Notes: generated from the letters alone by a model not told the origin. Positions 15,509 to 24,703 are shown, numbered from the stretch's first letter. The stretch: DNA of 64,000 nt from Vescimonas fastidiosa (GCF_018326305.1 NZ_AP023416.1:620001-684000); one strand, 5' to 3'. Made by a program: numbers and translations.

Positions 15509-16873
15509 TTATTCGCGCTGTGTGCTGCGCAGATGATCACGGTCATGGTCAGCAGAGGAAGCGAGAAATGTATCAACATTAGACTTGATCGTCTCTATTT
15601 GCTTTACTTCTTTTTTGAGCTTCGCACGTTCATCATAGAGCCGCTGTTGCTCTTCAAGAAGTCGCTGCTGTTCCGCTTGCAGTGTCTTCAAGCTCGGCAG
15701 TTTTTCATCGCCCTGCATGGCAAGCAGCGTACTCCGCGCCGCCTCAAAGATCACAAGTTCGGCTTCGTGCTTTGCCTTGAAGCTCGGCTTGTCTTTCGCC
15801 TTCTGGAAGGCGTCATATACGGGTTTTAGGCGCTGGTAGTTGGAGATGTTTTTGATAAGCGGTTGGACTTCCCGTAGTCGCGCTTCGACGCCTTTCAGTT
15901 CCTTGCCGGTGCGGTCATAGGAGCTGTGAACGTCCTCGACCTTCTTTTCAAGATCGGCGTATTGGAGCAAGCTGTTTTCCGTGAGATAGTTAAGCGTCCG
16001 CGCCGCTTCCTTGAGGATTGTGAGCTTGGCTTTATACTCATAACCCCTGCTGTCGATGAGCCTGATCCGCTCCTGAATATCTCTGATGAGAGAGATGCCC
16101 TTTGGCGTGGTCTGTCTCTGACTTCTTCGGGGCGTCCGTCCGGCAATCCGCTCTTTGATGCGTTCCTCGGTATAGTTCTCTCCGATGGTTTTAGACCGGG
16201 TAAACCGCTCCTGACCTTTAGCGCGGAAGGAGATGTATTTGCCGGTCTTGATTTCATAACCAGCTTCCTGCATGAGCCGCAAAAAATCATCGTAATCCTT
16301 CGCTGTAATGACAATCCGGTCGATGGTCTGCTTGAGTTTCTGCTTCCAGCTCGTGCCGCGTTTGGCTTCGGTGTACTCCTTGTAGCCCATGCCCTTGTTC
16401 TGAGAGGGAGGGATAACAGAGAGACCGTTTTCCTTACAGAGCCGGTCGCTGACCTCGCGCATATCATAGTAAATCCGCTTGTAGCTCTTATATGCGTGGT
16501 AGTCCACGAAGTCAACCGCATTGAAAATCAGGTGGTTATGAACATGGTCTTTGTCAATGTGAGTGGTCAGCACATACTCATATTTTCCTCCGAGGATTTC
16601 ATCTGCAAACTGCTTGCCGATCTCGTGGGCAAGCTCCGGTGTGACCTCTCCGATTTCAAAGGACTGGATCACATGACGGGCTATGATCCTGACCGGATTC
16701 ATCCCTTTTTGCTCGGCTATTTTCCGCGTCCATTCAAATTCCCGCGCTGCGGTCTCGCTGGCACAGCCGTAGGACGAGACCAGCAGCTTCTCGTCTGTCT
16801 TTTCGGGATTCAGAATGTACGCGATTGCCTTGCTCAAAGTTCCTCGGATTGCTTTGATTTTAGTAACAGCCAT
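15509..16873 (-). CDS. MobP-type relaxase (mobilisation nuclease)
   Basis: The 454 residues begin MAVTKIKAIRGTLSKAIAYI, usual for the relaxase/mobilization nuclease family. The metal-binding triad motif HIDKDHVHNHLIFNAVD lies at about residue 106, and a catalytic Tyr is probably near the N terminus (AYILNPEKT or SSYGCAS). A long charged coiled-coil (about 330-440) rich in Glu, Arg and Gln forms the C-terminal part. It nicks oriT and pilots the strand into the recipient. It overlaps the MobC gene by 40 bp, so they are co-translated. Confidence 0.92.
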   Translation of the reverse strand: MAVTKIKAIRGTLSKAIAYILNPEKTDEKLLVSSYGCASETAAREFEWTRKIAEQKGMNPVRIIARHVIQSFEIGEVTPELAHEIGKQFADEILGGKYEYVLTTHIDKDHVHNHLIFNAVDFVDYHAYKSYKRIYYDMREVSDRLCKENGLSVIPPSQNKGMGYKEYTEAKRGTSWKQKLKQTIDRIVITAKDYDDFLRLMQEAGYEIKTGKYISFRAKGQERFTRSKTIGENYTEERIKERIAGRTPRRSQRQTTPKGISLIRDIQERIRLIDSRGYEYKAKLTILKEAARTLNYLTENSLLQYADLEKKVEDVHSSYDRTGKELKGVEARLREVQPLIKNISNYQRLKPVYDAFQKAKDKPSFKAKHEAELVIFEAARSTLLAMQGDEKLPSLKTLQAEQQRLLEEQQRLYDERAKLKKEVKQIETIKSNVDTFLASSADHDRDHLRSTQRE

Positions 16874-17163
16874 ACCGCGTCCATCTTTTCTTTCAGCTCG
16901 TCAATATCGTCCTGATAGAATCGTCCCGTCGAGTTGATCCTGCGGCAGACGGTATTGATGTTCACGCCGATCTTGTTGATTTCGGCGGCGAGCTTTTTCT
17001 GCTCCGTGTAGTCTACAACGATGATGTAACCGTCGATCAGCATCTTCCTTGCATACGCACCGAAGTTCTCCGTGCCGATCATTTCCATCTTCTTTGCAAT
17101 CGTTCGTTCTTCCTGTGGTGTCAGCCAAATCTTCTTCTGAATGTCTCGCGTTCTTCGTACCAT
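16834..17163 (-). CDS. MobC-type relaxosome accessory protein
   Basis: The start is placed at 17163 (MVRRTRDIQKKIWLTPQEE) because GGAGGG lies ahead of it; the frame is open further upstream. The 109 residues contain the ribbon-helix-helix-like N terminus and the conserved C-terminal block (EINKIGVNINTVCRRINSTG) of plasmid MobC proteins. MobC opens DNA at oriT and helps the relaxase. Inverted repeats lie directly upstream. Confidence 0.88.
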   Translation of the reverse strand: MVRRTRDIQKKIWLTPQEERTIAKKMEMIGTENFGAYARKMLIDGYIIVVDYTEQKKLAAEINKIGVNINTVCRRINSTGRFYQDDIDELKEKMDAVWLLLKSKQSEEL

Positions 17164-17194
17164 GCTGCGCCCTCCGTCGTAAAGATTAGAAGGG

Positions 17195-17377
17195 TTTGGG
17201 ACTATCCCAACAAGCAAAAATCTGATGTTAAGGGCAGGGTCTCCTTAACTGATTTTTCTCCGGTGGGTACTCACCGGATTTGCTTGCTAATCTCCCAAAA
17301 TCGTATTCCCCGAAGATTCCTCCGTGAAATGTCCCTTCACTTTACAACGGACACAATAAGAGCGTTTGTTGAGTACC
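17195..17377. other. Candidate oriT region with nested inverted repeats
   Basis: Upstream of mobC lie several inverted repeats: TTGGGA/TCCCAA (17196-17210), GTTAAGG/CCTTAAC (about 17227-17249), TCCGGTG/CACCGGA (about 17259-17278), and an outer pair CAAGCAAA/TTTGCTTG (17211-17286) enclosing the two inner ones. An element-specific repeat follows (17331-17377). Location next to MobC and the relaxase supports oriT; no nic site can be assigned from sequence alone. Confidence 0.5.
17331..17377 (-). repeat. Copy A of a 46-bp element-specific repeat
   Basis: Read on the minus strand: GGTACTCAACAAACG, nine variable bases, then TGTCCGTTGTAAAGTGAAGG. The same two blocks with the same 9-bp gap occur on the plus strand at 34755-34800. 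Both copies face the genes that follow them. Confidence 0.8.
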
Positions 17378-17399
17378 AGATTTCAGAAAAGTCAAAAAT

Positions 17400-18059
17400 T
17401 CATTGGATTTCCCATGTGAAAGCCACGGTGTCCGATACGTCAATATCATCCGGCTCGATTTCGGGTGCAGCGCATTTGCTCATTGCCATAAGAGGCTGAA
17501 TACAGTCTTCGACCTCATAGCTCGTTCTGGAATACACATTGAGTTCGCCCCAGCTATAGTCGATATTGAGTAGCTGTCCCAGCGCATTGCCAGACGCCTT
17601 GCAAAGAATCTCCGCCTTCGCTCTGGCGTTCTCCGTCGCGCTGTTCAGGAGCTCTTCGCTTACCGTTGCCGGGTTTTTCACCGTAAACGCAATGCTGAGT
17701 TCCGGCTTCGCACCGCATTCTGCAATCGCAGAAATAACCTGTGCAAGTTGCTTGCTGTCGAAGTCAAAGGCGAGTTTTAGGCGGTAGGTGCAAGCATATC
17801 CCACAAACTCCCGCTTGTAATTTCCTTGCCGATCCTTGACGTTCTCGTACCTTGTCTGGACATCAAAGCTCGTGGTTTTCAAGTCTTCTTTGCGATACCC
17901 AACGCGGACAGCAACACCCTGCAATTTTTCAATCCTCACGGAAGCTTCCAACATTGCGTGGTCATAGGTTTCGGATAAGACTTCAATGTTCAGGGAGAGG
18001 ATGATGTAATCCGGTCTGGCGGAGGCATTGCCTGTCCCTTTTACAGTGATCGTTCTCAT
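17400..18059 (-). CDS. SIMPL-domain (DUF541) protein
   Basis: The 219 residues begin MRTITVKGTGNASARPDYIIL, the family's characteristic start (KGxGxxxxxPD), and include the SFDVQTRYENVKDRQGNYKREFVGY segment shared with DUF541 proteins. Unlike many periplasmic SIMPL proteins there is no signal peptide, so it is probably cytoplasmic. It overlaps the upstream VWA gene by 4 bp, indicating coupling. The function of the family is poorly defined (oxidative-stress links and BP26-like channel oligomers are known). Confidence 0.8.
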   Translation of the reverse strand: MRTITVKGTGNASARPDYIILSLNIEVLSETYDHAMLEASVRIEKLQGVAVRVGYRKEDLKTTSFDVQTRYENVKDRQGNYKREFVGYACTYRLKLAFDFDSKQLAQVISAIAECGAKPELSIAFTVKNPATVSEELLNSATENARAKAEILCKASGNALGQLLNIDYSWGELNVYSRTSYEVEDCIQPLMAMSKCAAPEIEPDDIDVSDTVAFTWEIQ

Positions 18060-18715
18060 TGCTTTCTCCCGTCCTTTCTGGAATTGAAGTCCTCATCAAT
18101 ACGCTTTTTCCAATCCGTACCTAGCGGTACGCTGCAACGGACAGCGGAAACCGCTTCGCTCAGAACTTCATAGTTGAGCTGCGTTCCCTCGCGGTCAGAG
18201 TGGTAGTTGACCGCTCGGTCTGCTCCGATTCCAAAATGCTTTGCCGTCTCAACTGCATCAATGTTTGCGCCGAGGAATAGAAACTCCCAGCCGTACTTTT
18301 CCTTCTGCCGCTCAATCAGCTTCTTGACCTTCTCGCTATCATAACGGCGGCTTGCATTCTCCATGCCATCCGTTGTGATGACGAACAGCGTGTGTTCAGG
18401 CACATCCTCAATTCTTGCGTACTTATGGATATTTCCAATGTGATGAATTGCTCCGCCAATAGCATCCAGAAGGGCAGTACAGCCGTGAACGTAATAGTCC
18501 TTGTCGGTCATCGGCTCGACCTTCTGAACCGGTACACGGTCATGAATAACCTCGCTCACGTTGTCAAAGAGGACGGTAGAGATCAATGCCTCGCCATTCT
18601 CCCTTTTCTGCTTTTCAATCGTGGAGTTGAAGCCTCCGATGGTGTCTGCTTCCAGTCCGCTCATTGAGCCGCTGCGGTCAAGGATGAATACGATCTCCGT
18701 TAAGTTCTTTCTCAT
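18056..18715 (-). CDS. von Willebrand factor A domain protein
   Basis: The start at 18715 (MRKNLTEIVFILDRSGSMSG) has GGAGGT upstream; the longer frame to 18817 would run into the YolD gene. The MIDAS metal site is complete: DRSGSMSG, then the Thr in the TIGGFN region, and a later Asp in FVITTDGMENAS. The 219-residue protein is essentially a single cytoplasmic VWA domain of TerF/TerY-like type. Such proteins mediate protein-protein contacts; the coupled SIMPL gene is the likely partner. Confidence 0.85.
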   Translation of the reverse strand: MRKNLTEIVFILDRSGSMSGLEADTIGGFNSTIEKQKRENGEALISTVLFDNVSEVIHDRVPVQKVEPMTDKDYYVHGCTALLDAIGGAIHHIGNIHKYARIEDVPEHTLFVITTDGMENASRRYDSEKVKKLIERQKEKYGWEFLFLGANIDAVETAKHFGIGADRAVNYHSDREGTQLNYEVLSEAVSAVRCSVPLGTDWKKRIDEDFNSRKDGRKQ

Positions 18716-18816
18716 GTTCAGTACCTCCGCATATAAAAATATGACTGCTTGGTGTCTCACCTTACAGTCATATTGTACTTTGGTATTCACTTCGTTTGGT
18801 CGCATGGCAAGCGACA

Positions 18817-19245
18817 TTATTCCAGCGATGAGAACAGCTCCCCGTCAATGCTTATAACGTCATCCATCGGAATCTTCGTGCCGTCCTGCATGGTGATTCG
18901 CCGCTCAAAATCATCGACTTTTTTGAGCGCGCCGGTTGCCATTATATATTTGCCGCCAGCCTTCCGCTCATCAGGCTGGAAGTAGGTAATGGTGACTTCC
19001 GGTGCATCATCAAGGGCGTCCATGAGAAGCTGATACTTCATGTCCAATGCAGTCAATGCTTCCTCGTCAAGCTCGATCTTATCATCGGTTAGACGCCCGG
19101 TTTCTTTGATGGCAGCATCGTAGCCGGTGAGTGCTGCGAAGGGAGCGAACTGCGCCGCACGATCTGACATTGGCATCTGTGGTCGCGTCTTGGAGACGTG
19201 GTGAGGACGCCCCATAATCTCATCATATTTGCTTTTCATGTGCAT
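18817..19245 (-). CDS. YolD-like protein
   Basis: This 142-residue protein starts after AAAAGGAG and carries the YolD-like pattern: a Pro-rich N terminus with RPHHVSKTRPQMPMSDRAAQFAPF, then YDAAIKETGRLTDD and a beta-rich C-terminal half (GKYIMATGALKKVDDFERRI). YolD-like proteins usually accompany Y-family polymerases (the UmuD-like partner of UvrX/YqjW). Here the polymerase lies two genes upstream, separated by a ClbS-like gene. Confidence 0.8.
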   Translation of the reverse strand: MHMKSKYDEIMGRPHHVSKTRPQMPMSDRAAQFAPFAALTGYDAAIKETGRLTDDKIELDEEALTALDMKYQLLMDALDDAPEVTITYFQPDERKAGGKYIMATGALKKVDDFERRITMQDGTKIPMDDVISIDGELFSSLE

Positions 19246-19275
19246 CCCACATCTCCTTTTACAGTCAAATAATAG

Positions 19276-19794
19276 TTACAGCGTTGCCTTTTTCCACTTC
19301 CTGATCTTCGTTCTAAATGTTCCAAAGGGAGCAACGGTATTGACGTGAATAAACTTGTAAACCTCCCATACCGCTGTTTTGGTAGCATCATCTGCCCACT
19401 TTCTCATGTGCGGTTGAAATAACTCTTCTTCACTCATAGAATCAATCATTGTCTGGATAGAAGTAACGTTTCCTTTTAACTGATCCTTCAATTCCACTAA
19501 GGATGAATGAGAGTATGTATCTGTGAACCATTGGTATAGATCGCCCAGCTGATTCCACCTAAACAGTTCTGATGGTGTTTTCACTTCAACTCCGCGCTTC
19601 TCGTCATTTTCCCATTTTAGAAGCAGCGTTGTCCAACCGATCTGATAAGCAAGATTCTCAGCCGGTGTTCTGTCCACCTCGGCTACTCTTATATCTTTTA
19701 GGGCTTCCGGAATAGAATCAAATTCAGCAATGTATTTTTCAAAGCCTTTGCTGATTTCGGCTTTTAATTCCTCTTTATCCTTGTATGTTCTCAA
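19276..19794 (-). CDS. ClbS/DfsB-family four-helix bundle protein
   Basis: The 172 residues open MRTYKDKEELKAEISKGFEKY and contain the DfsB/DUF1706 markers DRTPAENLAYQIGWTTLLLKWE and FRTKIRKWKK at the C terminus. The best known member, ClbS, hydrolyses the cyclopropane warhead of colibactin and protects DNA. Whether this copy has a similar protective role is unknown. It lies between the YolD-like and Y-polymerase genes, which would fit a genotoxin-response set. Confidence 0.8.
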   Translation of the reverse strand: MRTYKDKEELKAEISKGFEKYIAEFDSIPEALKDIRVAEVDRTPAENLAYQIGWTTLLLKWENDEKRGVEVKTPSELFRWNQLGDLYQWFTDTYSHSSLVELKDQLKGNVTSIQTMIDSMSEEELFQPHMRKWADDATKTAVWEVYKFIHVNTVAPFGTFRTKIRKWKKATL

Positions 19795-19824
19795 AATATT
19801 TTCTCCTTGAAATTGAATTGCTGT

Positions 19825-21333
19825 TCACGCCTTATGCCCGCCGATCTGAGCATTTCGGTCCTTTGCGGTTGCGCCTTCTTCAAGATTCATCGCCTTGAGG
19901 ATCGCGTTCTTTCCGTACTTCTTCTTGATGGCGAGAGCAGCCTTCTGAATTTTTCGTTCCCGTTCCAAGGCAGCGTCTTCGGCTTTCCGCTTTTCCTCTT
20001 CGGCGGCATAGTCGGTGAAGAGGTCGAGCTGAACAGCACCGTCATTTTTCTTCGGCGCGTCCACTTCCGGCAGGACATGATTTGCCACAACATACATACG
20101 GCGGACAAGAAGATTCTTGTCCACAATCCGGTCGAAGAGTTCTGACACAGCACACATTATTTTGCGCGTGGATGATGTGTGTTCGCCAAGGTTGATAGAA
20201 CTGTGCGCCTGTTTGGGAATCTCCCGACCATAGGGGTCTTTCTCCACCGCGCCGTGATACCTTGCCCGCCGCGCCGGATCGGTCAGGTTCTCAATGTCAT
20301 AGCCAACGGTAAGAACCATCTGATCGGTGACAAGCCCCTTGTCCACCAAGTCCAGCACAAGCAAGTCCGTCATTTCCCGGACAACCAGCTTCGCCTTCTG
20401 CGGCTCATAGGGGCAGTGCAATACCTGACCGGAGCTGAGGCTGTTGGAGCTGGGACGGTATGCCTTGATTGCTTCAATGGTAGTTGGCTCCCAGCCCCAC
20501 GCATGGTCGATGAGCAATTCCGCATTCTTGCCGAAGAGCTTGTAAAGCAAGTCCTCGTTCCGCTCGGAACAGAGGGCAACATCGCCCATGGTGAACATTC
20601 CATTCTGTTCAAGTTTCTTGGCAATGCCTCGACCTACGCGCCAGAAGTCCGTGAGGGGCTGATGCGTCCAAAGCTCACGCCGGAACTTCATCTCATCCAG
20701 CTCCGCAATGCGGACGCCGTTCTTGTCGGCGGGGATGTGCTTCGCCACAATGTCCATTGCCACTTTGCAGAGGAAAAGATTCGTACCGATCCCGGCGGTT
20801 GCTGTGATGCCGGTTGTCTCAAGTACGTCGAGGATGATCTTCATGGCGAGGTCATGTGCCGAGAGCTTGTAGGTATTCAGGTAGTCCGTCACGTCCATGA
20901 ACACCTCGTCGATGGAGTAGACTACGATGTCCTCCGGCGCAATGTACTTGAGATAGACCTGATAGATGCGGGTGCTGTACTCCATGTAGTACGCCATCCG
21001 AGGCGGCGCGATGATGAAGTCAATCGCCAGAGACGGGTTTGCTTGCAGCTCCGAGAAGAAGTGCGATGTGCCGTCCAGTCTGTGTCCCGGTGCGTCGTGC
21101 TGCCGTCCGGCATTCGCTTCCTTCACCCGCTGCTTGACTTCAAACAGCCGCCCGCGTCCGGAGATGCCGTAGCTCTTGAGGGAGGGCGTGACGGCAAGGC
21201 AGATGGTCTTGTCCGTCCGGCTTTCGTCCGCGACAACAAGGTTTGTGTCCAGAGGATCTAAGCCGCGCTCCCTGCACTCCACGGAGGCATAGAAGGATTT
21301 CAGGTCGATTGCGATGTAAGTGCGTTGCTTCAT
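19825..21333 (-). CDS. Y-family DNA polymerase (UvrX/UmuC-like)
   Basis: A 502-residue translesion polymerase. The N terminus MKQRTYIAIDLKSFYASVECRE has the first catalytic Asp; the palm motif YSIDEVFMDVTDYL has the second Asp-Glu; the helix-hairpin-helix region WRVGRGIAKKLEQNGMFTMGD follows, then the little-finger domain. The C-terminal acidic linker (LDLFTDYAAEEEKRK) could reach a beta clamp (QLDLF, a clamp-binding-like motif). GGAGG precedes the ATG. ICE-borne copies are thought to help repair or complete transferred DNA. Confidence 0.92.
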   Translation of the reverse strand: MKQRTYIAIDLKSFYASVECRERGLDPLDTNLVVADESRTDKTICLAVTPSLKSYGISGRGRLFEVKQRVKEANAGRQHDAPGHRLDGTSHFFSELQANPSLAIDFIIAPPRMAYYMEYSTRIYQVYLKYIAPEDIVVYSIDEVFMDVTDYLNTYKLSAHDLAMKIILDVLETTGITATAGIGTNLFLCKVAMDIVAKHIPADKNGVRIAELDEMKFRRELWTHQPLTDFWRVGRGIAKKLEQNGMFTMGDVALCSERNEDLLYKLFGKNAELLIDHAWGWEPTTIEAIKAYRPSSNSLSSGQVLHCPYEPQKAKLVVREMTDLLVLDLVDKGLVTDQMVLTVGYDIENLTDPARRARYHGAVEKDPYGREIPKQAHSSINLGEHTSSTRKIMCAVSELFDRIVDKNLLVRRMYVVANHVLPEVDAPKKNDGAVQLDLFTDYAAEEEKRKAEDAALERERKIQKAALAIKKKYGKNAILKAMNLEEGATAKDRNAQIGGHKA

Positions 21334-21355
21334 CTTCTTTGCCTCCGCTTTCTTC

Positions 21356-22888
21356 TTAGATTAGCTCTAATGACATTTCATTAGAGTTTTTAATGTTGAA
21401 TACGACACGCCATTCAATATCACCCTCCACCGGCTCAAAGTGTAGAGAGGAACAAGCCGCATGGAGTTTTTCTTTTGAGCTGCCTCCACACACGATTGCG
21501 ATTGGACCGTCCGCTCCGCCGATAATGCCGATACAAGCAATATCGTTTTGTGCCTCTGGTGCATAGCGGTCAGAGCATGAGGCAATTTCTAAAGGCTTGT
21601 CTCCCTCAGCGCAATCACAGATCGAAATATCATTGTCCGGTTCAGGAGAAAGCGTATAGCTCATAGCAGTAAAATGCGTGGGATAGAACCACCGGTCGGA
21701 ACCAACGAACTTTTCAGAAATTGTTTGCTGCTCCATTTCCTGAACGGTCAATGTATATTTTGTTCCGCTGACCGGATGGGAAAAAGAAAACGAATCGCCG
21801 GGAGCGTGTGTCTTGAAATGCGGTCCCGGGACACGGCGTGACTGCTGTTCCATTGTAAGGGAGAGGGCTTTTATTTCAGGACGGCGTTTGCTTGTCCATG
21901 GAAAAGCTGCCCGAAAAATCATCCATCCATAGGATGTATCCAAACCATAGTGTTCTAATGCCCACTTTGCTTCCGCTTCATTGATCATCCTGTCCGGCAA
22001 ACATGGATTAAAGACCACCGAACAGCCGTGGGAGGTCAGCATTGTTTTCCCGTTCAATTCCAAACGAGGAATAAAGTCAAGGCAAAGTGGATTGTCTAAA
22101 TCTATCTGCATTTGCTGCTCCTGTGTGAAGTATTCGCAGGAGTCGTTTTCGGGGTGTAAATCCCATTTAGTCATGAACTTACGAATGTCTTCATCTGGGG
22201 TGCGCATACAAAAGTCCATGACGAGTCCCTTACTGCAAGAATACGCCGCAGGAATAACCCAATGATGCCCAGCCCAGTCAAATTGCTTATTCAACCGGAT
22301 TTCCGTTCCGGCACGGCCTTTTCCCGAATGTCCCCAGAAGTTTCCCTCAAAGTAGACCTTCCACTCAGGCATGGTCAGTTCTGCTTCCGGGTTCATATCA
22401 ACATCATAATAGTCCTCGGTGTACTTGATCTTGCTGTAATCAAAAGATGCTTGCAGTTTTTTGATGTATGCCCACGGCTGTTCCATAGGCGTCAATTTCA
22501 TTTTCTCGGCAAGCTCTAATAGCGTTCTTTGCTGATCCTGCGTTGGAGGGTTATCCCGCAAAAAGGCTTCAAATTGGGACTTATCCAACATCCACGCCTG
22601 TTCCAACGCTGCCGAATCACTGCAAGCAAGGAGCAGCCTCAAAAAGTCTTCAAAATTGTTTGCCAACGGATGAACATAATCAGGAGCCGAGTTCATGGGA
22701 CTAACGGAAAAAACCACGCCGCCAAAGCCTCGAACAAAGCAGAAGTGGATGCCATCCACACCCGCCCAGCCAAAAATAGATGCACCTTTGGGCGTGCAAA
22801 AGTAGGGGTTATTATCTTCACGACGCTCCACCCCTACGGGCGAAAGGTCAATACCACTCCGCAAAAATTTCTGAAATACTTTATCCAT
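21356..22888 (-). CDS. Unknown 510-residue protein with C-terminal GGADGP segment
   Basis: The N terminus (about 1-150) resembles SMI1/KNR4-like proteins only loosely (GASIFGWAGVDGIHFCFV, FGGVVFSVSP). A middle region of about 250 residues is unrecognised. A C-terminal segment at about 450-505 contains IGIIGGADGPIAIVCGG, a pattern otherwise known from the beta subunit of sodium-pumping decarboxylases and seen as an add-on in other Clostridia proteins. There are no membrane helices here, so it is not a decarboxylase pump. The start is 5 bp from the macro-domain gene's stop, so the two form a coupled pair. Confidence 0.6.
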   Translation of the reverse strand: MDKVFQKFLRSGIDLSPVGVERREDNNPYFCTPKGASIFGWAGVDGIHFCFVRGFGGVVFSVSPMNSAPDYVHPLANNFEDFLRLLLACSDSAALEQAWMLDKSQFEAFLRDNPPTQDQQRTLLELAEKMKLTPMEQPWAYIKKLQASFDYSKIKYTEDYYDVDMNPEAELTMPEWKVYFEGNFWGHSGKGRAGTEIRLNKQFDWAGHHWVIPAAYSCSKGLVMDFCMRTPDEDIRKFMTKWDLHPENDSCEYFTQEQQMQIDLDNPLCLDFIPRLELNGKTMLTSHGCSVVFNPCLPDRMINEAEAKWALEHYGLDTSYGWMIFRAAFPWTSKRRPEIKALSLTMEQQSRRVPGPHFKTHAPGDSFSFSHPVSGTKYTLTVQEMEQQTISEKFVGSDRWFYPTHFTAMSYTLSPEPDNDISICDCAEGDKPLEIASCSDRYAPEAQNDIACIGIIGGADGPIAIVCGGSSKEKLHAACSSLHFEPVEGDIEWRVVFNIKNSNEMSLELI

Positions 22889-22893
22889 AAGCC

Positions 22894-23931
22894 TTATGCT
22901 CCTATCAAGCTCTGGTCAAAGGCAAACAGAGCCTCGTTGATCTCAAAGACGTTATAGTTCCCATGCTCCACGAAATACTCCACGATGATGTCAAACTTGT
23001 TGGAGTGGGAGAGTGCAAAACCAGCCTTCATGAGCATATCCTTCATTTCCGCAAGGGGCAGCTCAAGGGCAATGGAAAACGCAATGACTGTGGGCTTGGA
23101 AGGCTTGTAGGACTTGTCCGAGCGGATCTTCGAGAAGAGTTTCCGGTCAATGTTCGCCTTCTTGTAGCACTGTGCGTCCGTCATGCCGCGTTCGTCAATC
23201 TTCTGCAGAAGCATCTCCGAAAAGCTCTCATCGATCTGTCCCAGTGCATCGTCAAGAGTTGCTGCCTTTTCAGAACTGACTGCCATAGGAGCTGCGAGCT
23301 TTTCAATAGCTTCATCACAAACGGATGACTCGCAAGGTATGGGTTCTTCCATCCGGAAGGCACTCATTCTGCGCAGACGCTCAGAACGACTATCGGTATG
23401 CTCGTCCACATAGCGGTCATCTATGTACGCTGCAATATCAGCAAATAGCTTCCCGCTGATCTGATAGGCTTTGCGGTCGAAGATGACGATGTACACCGTC
23501 ATTTCGTTTTCAAGAAGGAAACTGCTGATGGTGTCAATCGCAACCTTGAGAGCTTGATCCTTCGGATAGCCAAAAATGCCGGAGGAAATCAGAGGGAACG
23601 CAACCGACTCGCATCCGTATTCCTTCGCCAGCATGAGCGATGTCCGATAGCAGGATGTCAGTAGTTCGCGCTCACCATGCCGTCCGTCATGCCAGCGCGG
23701 ACCTACTGCATGAATGACATATTTGCAGGGTAGCTTATAGCCCTTCGTGATTTTTGCGCTCCCGGTTTCGCAGCCGTGGAGCGTTTCACATTCTGCCAGC
23801 AGCTCCGGTCCTGCGGCACGATGAATGCAGCCGTCCACACCGCCGCCACCCAGCAGCGACTCGTTGGCAGCGTTGACGATGGCGTCCACCTTCATTTTTG
23901 TGATGTCATTTCTGACGATTTGAAGCGGCAT
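22894..23931 (-). CDS. Macro domain (ADP-ribose-binding) protein with C-terminal HTH-like domain
   Basis: The ATG at 23931 has GGGAGG upstream. Residues 1-170 form a macro domain: [20 protein letters not shown], the ADP-ribose-binding loop [15 protein letters not shown], and IHAVGPRW. The C-terminal part (about 235-345; [34 protein letters not shown]) looks like a helical HTH-type module. Macro domains of this type remove or read ADP-ribose. The fusion suggests a regulator or an ADP-ribosylation-linked defence or stress factor; the 510-residue partner follows at once. Confidence 0.85.
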   Translation of the reverse strand: MPLQIVRNDITKMKVDAIVNAANESLLGGGGVDGCIHRAAGPELLAECETLHGCETGSAKITKGYKLPCKYVIHAVGPRWHDGRHGERELLTSCYRTSLMLAKEYGCESVAFPLISSGIFGYPKDQALKVAIDTISSFLLENEMTVYIVIFDRKAYQISGKLFADIAAYIDDRYVDEHTDSRSERLRRMSAFRMEEPIPCESSVCDEAIEKLAAPMAVSSEKAATLDDALGQIDESFSEMLLQKIDERGMTDAQCYKKANIDRKLFSKIRSDKSYKPSKPTVIAFSIALELPLAEMKDMLMKAGFALSHSNKFDIIVEYFVEHGNYNVFEINEALFAFDQSLIGA

Positions 23932-23951
23932 GATCAAGCCCTCCCATTCGG

Positions 23952-24473
23952 TTACTTCGCGCCGGTCAGCAGTTTGTCCAGCGGGATTCTTTCCGGGTAT
24001 TTTCCTTCGGTCAGAATGTCATATAAATACCTGTTATCCAGAATCATATCATCCCGGATAAGCTGCCAGTTTGCCTTTTTCCTGAAAAACACCTTGAAGA
24101 TCAGGAAATTCATGATCGCCCCAATTACCGGCGTGGTCATGCCGAAAGCCTCGGTGTGAGAGAAATGGCATCCTGTTTTGGTTCTTTTCCCTTCAAAGGT
24201 GATGAACGCCGTTTTCTTGTCGCTCCGGAATACAATGCGGAAGTGGTTCTCATCCTGTTCGCATTCCGTAATTGTGCCGGTCACATCGTAGTCCAGCCCC
24301 ATGACGATCTCGCGGAAGCGGATCTTGCTTCCTGCGTTATAGTTTCCGTTATAGAGATTGCATTCGATGTGGTAGGGACTCCATTTCACAAACTCTTCCT
24401 CAAAGTTAGCAGTCCATGCCTTTAATTTTTCATAGGAAGCCGGAATCTCTATCTGCTCTGTAAGAACAATCAT
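23952..24473 (-). CDS. SRPBCC (START-like) domain protein
   Basis: The 173 residues start [20 protein letters not shown] and fit the polyketide-cyclase/SRPBCC fold: a short strand, two helices, then a curved sheet with [21 protein letters not shown] and a long C-terminal helix region. The family binds hydrophobic ligands, but nothing here shows which. GGAGAAACTG precedes the start. It lies 20 bp downstream of the small membrane protein gene. Confidence 0.7.
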   Translation of the reverse strand: MIVLTEQIEIPASYEKLKAWTANFEEEFVKWSPYHIECNLYNGNYNAGSKIRFREIVMGLDYDVTGTITECEQDENHFRIVFRSDKKTAFITFEGKRTKTGCHFSHTEAFGMTTPVIGAIMNFLIFKVFFRKKANWQLIRDDMILDNRYLYDILTEGKYPERIPLDKLLTGAK

Positions 24474-24493
24474 TGTCAGTTTCTCCTATTCTG

Positions 24494-24703
24494 TCAAAGC
24501 GGCATCGGTGTCCGGGCGATCAGAATGATCGCCAGAATTGCCCCTACAAATGCCGCAGCCCCTATGACAGCCAATACCTTTTTGCTGAGTTTCTTCTTCG
24601 CTGCCTTGCAGATCAGCGCGGCGCAAGCTATGCAGATAGCCGCCGCCAAAAGCGCAATGCCCAGCGTTTCCCATAGCCAAGAAAGTTCATGTAGGATTTT
24701 CAT
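24494..24703 (-). CDS. Small two-helix membrane protein
   Basis: Sixty-nine residues with two predicted membrane helices (WLWETLGIALLAAAICIACA and VLAVIGAAAFVGAILAIIL) joined by a lysine-rich turn (KAAKKKLSKK), beginning MKILHELS after a GGAG-type site. The positive loop suggests it faces the cytoplasm. No family recognised. Confidence 0.55.
   Translation of the reverse strand: MKILHELSWLWETLGIALLAAAICIACAALICKAAKKKLSKKVLAVIGAAAFVGAILAIILIARTPMPL

Noticed and set aside
20179-21261. Plus-strand frame of 360 codons opposite the Y-family polymerase
   Set aside because: Polymerase catalytic motifs are clear on the minus strand; the antisense frame shows no family.
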